From Imbricaverruca yamaguchii (Eukaryota; Arthropoda; Thecostraca; Neoverrucidae), in assembly GCA_034440575.1 (NCBI GenBank), contig JAOTOL010001565.1, positions 1,027,501-1,091,500 of the forward strand: DNA of 64,000 bases, written 5' to 3'. Within the stretch, counting starts at the first letter, position 1, and each line of letters starts with the position of its first letter. The position numbers and the translations under genes are program-made. The notes beneath the pieces were generated by a model. It saw only the letters and a list, made by a program, of their open reading frames with translations, was not told the DNA's origin and searched no databases. Shown piece after piece: positions 58,460 through 64,000 of this stretch.

Positions 58460-59140
58460 GCGCATCCCGTTAACCTCTGCTCCAAACACAACCTGGTTAC
58501 AGCAAGCATATATTCTGGCGAGGAACAATCATACTCCATTCCTATCGATGCGGACAACGTAAATGCTGTCCCTACCGGGATTCAACCGGGTGATTTTTCA
58601 CGGACGCAGTTCAACAAGTGGCTCCGAGCGTCTGCGAGTGACACGCAGTCGGTGGCGACGCGACGGTCGGCGCCGCGGGGCCCGTCCGGCGGGGCGGCAG
58701 ACGCGCCGCGTCGCCGTGGGCCGCAGCCGTAGCACGGCCAGCCAGTGGGTCAAGGCACCACCGGCAGCAGCAGAAGCGGCCACTTTCTAATGCAGGTGCG
58801 GCCGGACCCGGTCCCCAGCCGGCCGACGGCGGCGGACGGTCGCCGTCGTGGTGCGTGTCGTGTAGCCGACAACGGCGGGACGTGCGGCGCGCTGAGGAAC
58901 TGCGCACCCATCACACACCCGGGCGGCACTGTCCGCCGCCGCCGCCGAGCGGGTCGACGACCGCGCCGGCCAAAGGTCGCCGATATTAAAGCCAGTCCTG
59001 GGTGCGAGCCAATTGGAGTTCGCACGGCTGCGCGGTACTTGCGCGCCGGCCGTGACGACCGTGCGAGTGCCGCGCCGCTGTACGCCGTCAGCAGCGACAC
59101 GAAAAAAGCCCAGGTAGTCCGTGTCCGCTAACGGGACATC
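58460..59140. other. Intergenic, GC-rich, nothing recognised
   Basis: Low-complexity open frames only. Confidence 0.4.
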
Positions 59141-59149
59141 GAGCAACAC

Positions 59150-59480
59150 GCCAGCCGTAACAGCCAAACTCGAGGCACCCAGAGCATGCATCTTGACAGC
59201 CACACTCGAGGCACCCACCCAGCACTAGCTCACATGCCATGACAGTCACTCCCGAGGCACCCACACAGCACATGTGCCATGACAGTCACAATCGAGGCAC
59301 CCACCCAGCACTAGTTCACCATGCCATGACAGTCACACCCGAGGCACCCACCCAGCACATGTGCCATGACAGTCACAATCGAGACATCCATCCAGCACCC
59401 AGCTCATGCGCCGTGACGGCCATACTCGGGGCATACCCTCCCCCACAGCACCCAGCCCATGGGCCGTGACAGCCACGCTT
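59150..59480. repeat. Tandem repeat of about 38-45 bp (catgacagtcac)
   Basis: About seven copies with catgacagtcacacccgagg and cacccacccagcac. Spacing is irregular and copies decay at both ends. Confidence 0.8.
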
Positions 59481-60675
59481 GAGGCTCAGATACCCATGTA
59501 CCATGGATAAATGTCATGTGCGCTATCGAACACAATCGCCGTACAATCAGCGAAGACCAACTCCTCCCCTCCCTGCCAAGAAATTCTTGTTAATCTTAGA
59601 ATCGCGAAACCAACAGCACGCCTCGCTACCACACCTTCATTGATAACCGTGCCGATAACGACCGGGGAATTATGTCGGTGATGAACTAAGTCACCCTCAT
59701 TACCAATAAAAACACGAAGCGAGGAACCAGCAATTATTTCACAAGCCAATAGTTACCTCCTCTACTACTGTCATCGGCGATTTTCTCATTTACGAGCAGG
59801 CTATTATGTTCAGAAACTCGTATGGCTATGGTTCAGAATGGACTAAATATCGCGCAGTCGTCAGCTGGTATAAAGGTCACCACCGTGACCGTGACATTTT
59901 CACACGTGACGGTGCACACCCCAATTCCGATATCCGAGCCGCGCGTCGGTGGCCTTTGCATCAGCACACCCCATACAAGGCCGAATAGCAGTTCACTTTC
60001 AAGGACAACAGTCCTATGAAATCAATGCTTCCATTTAATTAAGAAGCATAGGAAGGCTAGACATGCACCCTGGCGAGCGTGCTTTGTTCCTCACGATTAT
60101 GCATGCCATCATCATCAAACAGACGCAAAGCTGATAGGGTTCACTCAGCGGCGCGATATTAGCCCAAAGCGAAACATTTCAACGTCCACATTTGGCATGG
60201 TATATGCAAGAACCGTCCAAGACCAAGAAGACGCTTACCAAGAAGTGACAGGATTCGTTAAAGGAAGGCTGGTCAGCGTTTATTTGCGTAAACGTTGTAA
60301 AGTCCAACCGGGATACCCGGCTGGATAGAAATGCGCCCAAGTCGTCTTGACACTGATGCAAGCTGGTTCTCGCCAGGCTGTTGAATGCGGTAAGGACTAG
60401 GGGGTTCGTCTTCGATCACGAATTCGAACGCAAATGCCACTTCAAACGAGCCTTCCTTCTACAGTCAGCTCGTTCAATATATCGTACCCAGCTTCTAAAA
60501 TTCCCATCCTAGTTTTATCTATCTTAGATTCAAATCTTACTGCACAAAAGAAGTGAACGGAGACTCCAAACCGACGCCACACTTGTGAAGAGGCAGCATG
60601 GTTGCCGCTGCTGTGCCAGAGACGCAAGGCGCCCAGGTGAGCCGCTTGACAATGCACAATCCTTCTGGATGCATC
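59481..60675. other. Intergenic, nothing recognised
   Basis: AT-rich DNA without supported exons. Confidence 0.4.
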
Positions 60676-60722
60676 ATTTGGGCTTGAGGGCGCGCCGACT
60701 ACGTCATGTAGCGCCCACGTGC
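60676..60722 (-). mobile_element. LINE 3'-end hairpin (copy G)
   Basis: Arms gggcgc (60688-60693) and gcgccc (60711-60716) and the tttgggcttga flank. No LINE coding sequence lies next to it, so it is a very short 5'-truncated copy. Confidence 0.55.
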
Positions 60723-60729
60723 ACAATGC

Positions 60730-61840
60730 TTCCTATACGCTCGCGTGCGATTTGCGAATGAACAAAACGAAAAAGTGATTGCCTTGAATGTGGTACGGGG
60801 AGCGCCGCTCACGGTCTGGCGGGACGGACAAAGGCAGACAGCGGCCGACACGACTGGGCCACCGCACTACACGGCTCGGCAGCGGCGCCCGAGTCAACGC
60901 CCGGGCTCGTGAGGTTGCAAAACAGGCCGAGAGCGCGGCATTGCGCCACATCGCCGCACCACTCGGCTAGGATGCGCGCCGCCGTAGGTGAGCGGCGACA
61001 CATTCGTCAACAAGCGTCGATATGGCGTCAGCGACAATAGCGGGCTGACGAAACGGCGTCCGCACGCCACGGCAGGGGGCACACCACATCCGGCGGGGAG
61101 CGCCGATCCGGTGCCGCGACACGCACACATCCCGGCTGCGGCCATGCACAGTGGCACATCACCAGCTGGGGGGTGTGTGGTAACCGAGCACAGGGCAGGA
61201 CGGTCCGGCTGGGGGTCACGTGTGACGGAACCCACGGGAGGGCCGTGATGGGGTTGGATAACATGACGCGAGCCAGGGGAGTGTCAGACCGGAGTCACAT
61301 TCCAGTGATAGCTCAGGTGGAGCTCAGTAAACTGAGCGAGCATGGGCATGGGACATGGTACGGGCGATACTCTGGTTGAGAGTATTCAGATAGGGTGCCG
61401 CCAGTCGTGTTGTCCACGGCCGGTACAGGACGCCCAGCAACCCGCAGCACGCTCGGTCGCCCGATCCTGTCGCACAGTAGGGGGTGGGGTGGGTAATTAT
61501 TATAGCCAGCGACATAATGTGGACAGTGAGCGGGGCGGGGAGGGAACTAGGTGGCCTGCTTCGGCATGGTCCAGGGACGTGGGAACAATTTCCAAGTTAG
61601 GGAGGAGTAGGGGATGGCCAGGACGACAGGGGCCTCACTTCCGCGATGTGAGGCTCCCTCCCGCACGGTGGAATGCTTCTCAAGACATAAAATACATTTA
61701 TTGCAGTGAGGATCCAATACAAATTGATATTTTTCATCCATGAAAACAAGCGAAACAGGCGAATAAAGAACGCACTTTCTTCATGCTTCCTGTGCCATTT
61801 AGGAGGCCTTAAGTGCTGATGGGGAGAGCTGTGTCGTTCA
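60730..61840. other. Intergenic, nothing recognised
   Basis: GC-rich on the left half. Open frames are of low complexity. Confidence 0.4.
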
Positions 61841-61849
61841 TGGGGGGAG

Positions 61850-62060
61850 GGGGGCTCAGTGCCGGCCGGGGGCATCTTATGTCAGCAAGGGCCTGCAGTG
61901 TCAGTCAGGGGGTTCCTGCATTAGTGGTCTGCTGTGTCGATTTGGGGGTGTTCTGTGTCACTCAGGGGCCTCCTGTGTTGATCAGACAACGTCCTGGGTC
62001 GGCCAGGCCGGCCTCTTGTGCCAACCAGGGGCCCTCCTATGTCCGTCAGAGGGCCTCTCT
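61850..62060. repeat. Degenerate about 30-bp tandem repeat
   Basis: About seven loose copies with a core like tgtgtcagtcaggggcctcc. Spacing 27-33 bp. Confidence 0.6.
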
Positions 62061-63145
62061 CTCCGGAACCGGAAACGAGCAGCGGAGTGTGTCGCAGCAA
62101 CAGCGGCACGTTCCTCGCACAGATGTTGGAGAAATCGTGCAGCGACGCGTGCTTTCATCGGCAGCCGTTTGGAGCGCATCTCGGCGGTGCGGCGGTGGAG
62201 CGGCGGTCCCGTCCCGTGTCGCCGCTGGATCGGCCCGTCAGACGGGAGGTGTCACCACCGTGTCGCACGGCGACACAGGCGCCAGCCGGATCCGGCAACA
62301 ATTGGCCGCATGACATGCTTGATCGACTCGGCCAGCAGTGAGACCGGATCGACATTTTTAAAACCGTGTCAATAAGGCAGTGTGAAGGCTGAACTTGGCT
62401 TTGTGCTCTGCTAAGACTGCGGTGCACGGAATGTTATCGTCGTGTCACGTGACACGCATCGACGTGTCGCGTGTTGCTTGCCTCCCAGCAAAACGTGCAA
62501 TCGACGTCGTTCAAAACGCACCCGTACACGTTCACACCCTGCACCAAAACCTCACAGCAGCTTGGAACCATGGACCGCAATACATTCACCACAGGGGTTC
62601 TAGCTCACATGAGGCCAGTCTGCATGCGCTTAGCTCGCTCCAACCCAGACAAATCGCCTACCTGACCTAGATACAGACACTTAACCCGTCCAGCACGGTA
62701 CACAAGACCAACAAAACAATCGACGGCAGCAAGTCAGGTGTCTAAAAATGGCTCGTGACCCAGAACGCTGCTGTTGTGAGGCCCAACACATGGCCATCAG
62801 CCATATCATTAGGATGCACGTCAACTGCAGGCGGCATTAGCTTAACTCCAAAATTACGATCCAGCTCACTACACCGCAAACTTATCTTCCTCCCTAATAA
62901 TGTGCGTCCGTGAGACCTTTTCAGATGATCATGATGATGATGCCTTTTGACCAATGTTCTACGCTAAAAATGCTACCTAAATGCTCTTACATACGAGGGA
63001 TACTTTTCAATTTCCAGGCAAAAAAAAAAAACACACCTAGAACCTATGCCCCTTACTTACCTCGAGCCATCGCCTCGACTCCGAACTTGCGATCTAACCG
63101 GATTTTCCCGGAAGATGAACTGTAAATGTCCACCCATTAGCTTGG
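62061..63145. other. Intergenic, nothing recognised
   Basis: No exon identified. A short gatgat run lies near 62925-62942. Confidence 0.4.
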
Positions 63146-63148
63146 GTT

Positions 63149-63410
63149 AATCGACTTCTTTGGCGAAGGCCACTAAATGGGAGGATGCCATAAAATATAA
63201 ATGCGATTTAACCAGAGTTCAAAAGGTTAAAGCTTGAATGGTGAGGCGAAGGCGAGCAAGGTCGAGCGGTGATAAAACACGAGCGGCGGGCGCCTTATCG
63301 CGAGAAGGGGAACTTGGGGAGGGACGGACAAGGTCGACTGACCGTGTCACCAGGAATCGACTACTTGTTTGGCGAAGGACACTAGGTGGGAGGATGCCAT
63401 ACGATTGAAC
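63149..63410. repeat. Direct repeat pair, about 206 bp apart
   Basis: The block aatcgacttctttggcgaag and the following gtgggaggatgccata sequence at 63149 recurs as a variant at 63355. It may mark the ends of an old repeat or a segmental duplication. Confidence 0.6.
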
Positions 63411-64000
63411 ATAGACGGACCAAGGATACTACCTATTGAAAGCAATTGGAACAACACTTGTATGTACCAGCACCTTCTCAGTGATAAACTTTGTGGGGCA
63501 TCGGGTCATTTCCGAACGTGTTGTTCGTACTTGCACTTGTGCCACATGTCCTATAATTCCATACCAACTTTACCCACCCAGCAAAAACCATGCCTACACC
63601 AATCTTTACGTGGTCTGGAAGCGGCCAAAACAAAGCGTCAGCCAGCCGAAGCATACCACTGCCACCGACGCACCGATGCGAATAAACCCATGGACATTGG
63701 TCCACCGACCACAAGTACGGCACGTCAAAGCGTCAGCTCACAGCTCTGCGTCGTCTCGCCAAACATTAAAAACTGCAGAACAGATGACGCCCGGGAAACC
63801 CAAGGCCCAAACGATTACTGAGACTCAGCGGTGTGTACCAACTCAAAGACTCGGGGCCATCACTACCAGTCCGACCAGGTCGACATGCCCAAATACGGCC
63901 TGAGACGCCGGGCCGGGCTCCGATAGGTCGTCCATATCTGATGGGGTCATATCTGACACGATAGATCATCCAGTGCCATCGTATTTTTCGCTAAATTACT
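63411..64000. other. Intergenic, nothing recognised
   Basis: No supported gene up to the window end. Confidence 0.4.

Overview
This window reads as nuclear DNA of an animal, most likely an arthropod (chelicerate or crustacean). The evidence is split genes with GT/AG introns (a fibroblast growth factor and a cyclin G), I-clade LINEs whose ORF2 carries an RNase H domain, tRNA-derived SINEs, short inverted-repeat DNA transposons and many microsatellites. There is no bacterial-style operon structure. The arthropod placement is an inference from the look of the LINEs and rests on no database search.

Real protein-coding content is small. (1) An FGF gene lies on the + strand with three recognisable coding exons at 26404-26594, 27158-27261 and 29094-29291. 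Intron phases agree and the middle exon is 104 bp. (2) A cyclin G gene lies on the - strand with two exons, 46882-46265 and 45893-45669. They cover the cyclin box and the conserved C-terminal block. The 5' exons of both genes are not identified. (3) A candidate first coding exon at 16013-16137 has a strong start context and an N-terminal MGNIC that suits acylation. Everything else that is open and long is either transposon-derived or a by-product of tandem repeats.

The dominant feature is minisatellite DNA. Clean or moderately clean arrays have unit lengths of 20 bp (1981-5650, about 180 units), 11 bp, 32/33 bp, 42 bp, 22 bp, 28 bp, 26 bp, another 28 bp, 38 bp (about 40 units), 60 bp (about 27 units) and 39 bp. 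There are also about ten degenerate arrays. Arrays without stop codons create huge artificial ORFs on both strands.

Mobile elements: a near-complete but mutated I-clade LINE runs on the - strand from about 42500 to 36355 (ORF1 with zinc knuckles; ORF2 with endonuclease, reverse transcriptase and RNase H). A 5'-truncated relative lies at 9204-10855. Seven scattered copies of a short hairpin seem to mark LINE 3' ends. Two DNA elements are bounded by TTAA (5917-7256 and 20457-21306), and a TAA-flanked MITE sits in FGF intron 2 (27682-28045). A foldback element built from inverted short repeats spans 22136-23439, and two tRNA-derived SINEs lie at about 23665 and 52359.

Layout: 0-9 kb tandem repeats and a TTAA element; 9-12 kb truncated LINE; 12.7-18 kb GC-rich DNA with arrays; 18-25 kb AT-rich DNA, TTAA element, foldback and SINE; 26.4-29.3 kb FGF gene; 29.4-35.2 kb arrays; 36.3-42.5 kb LINE; 42.7-44.2 kb GC-rich; 45.6-46.9 kb cyclin G; 47-64 kb gene-poor DNA with degenerate repeats and LINE or SINE remnants.
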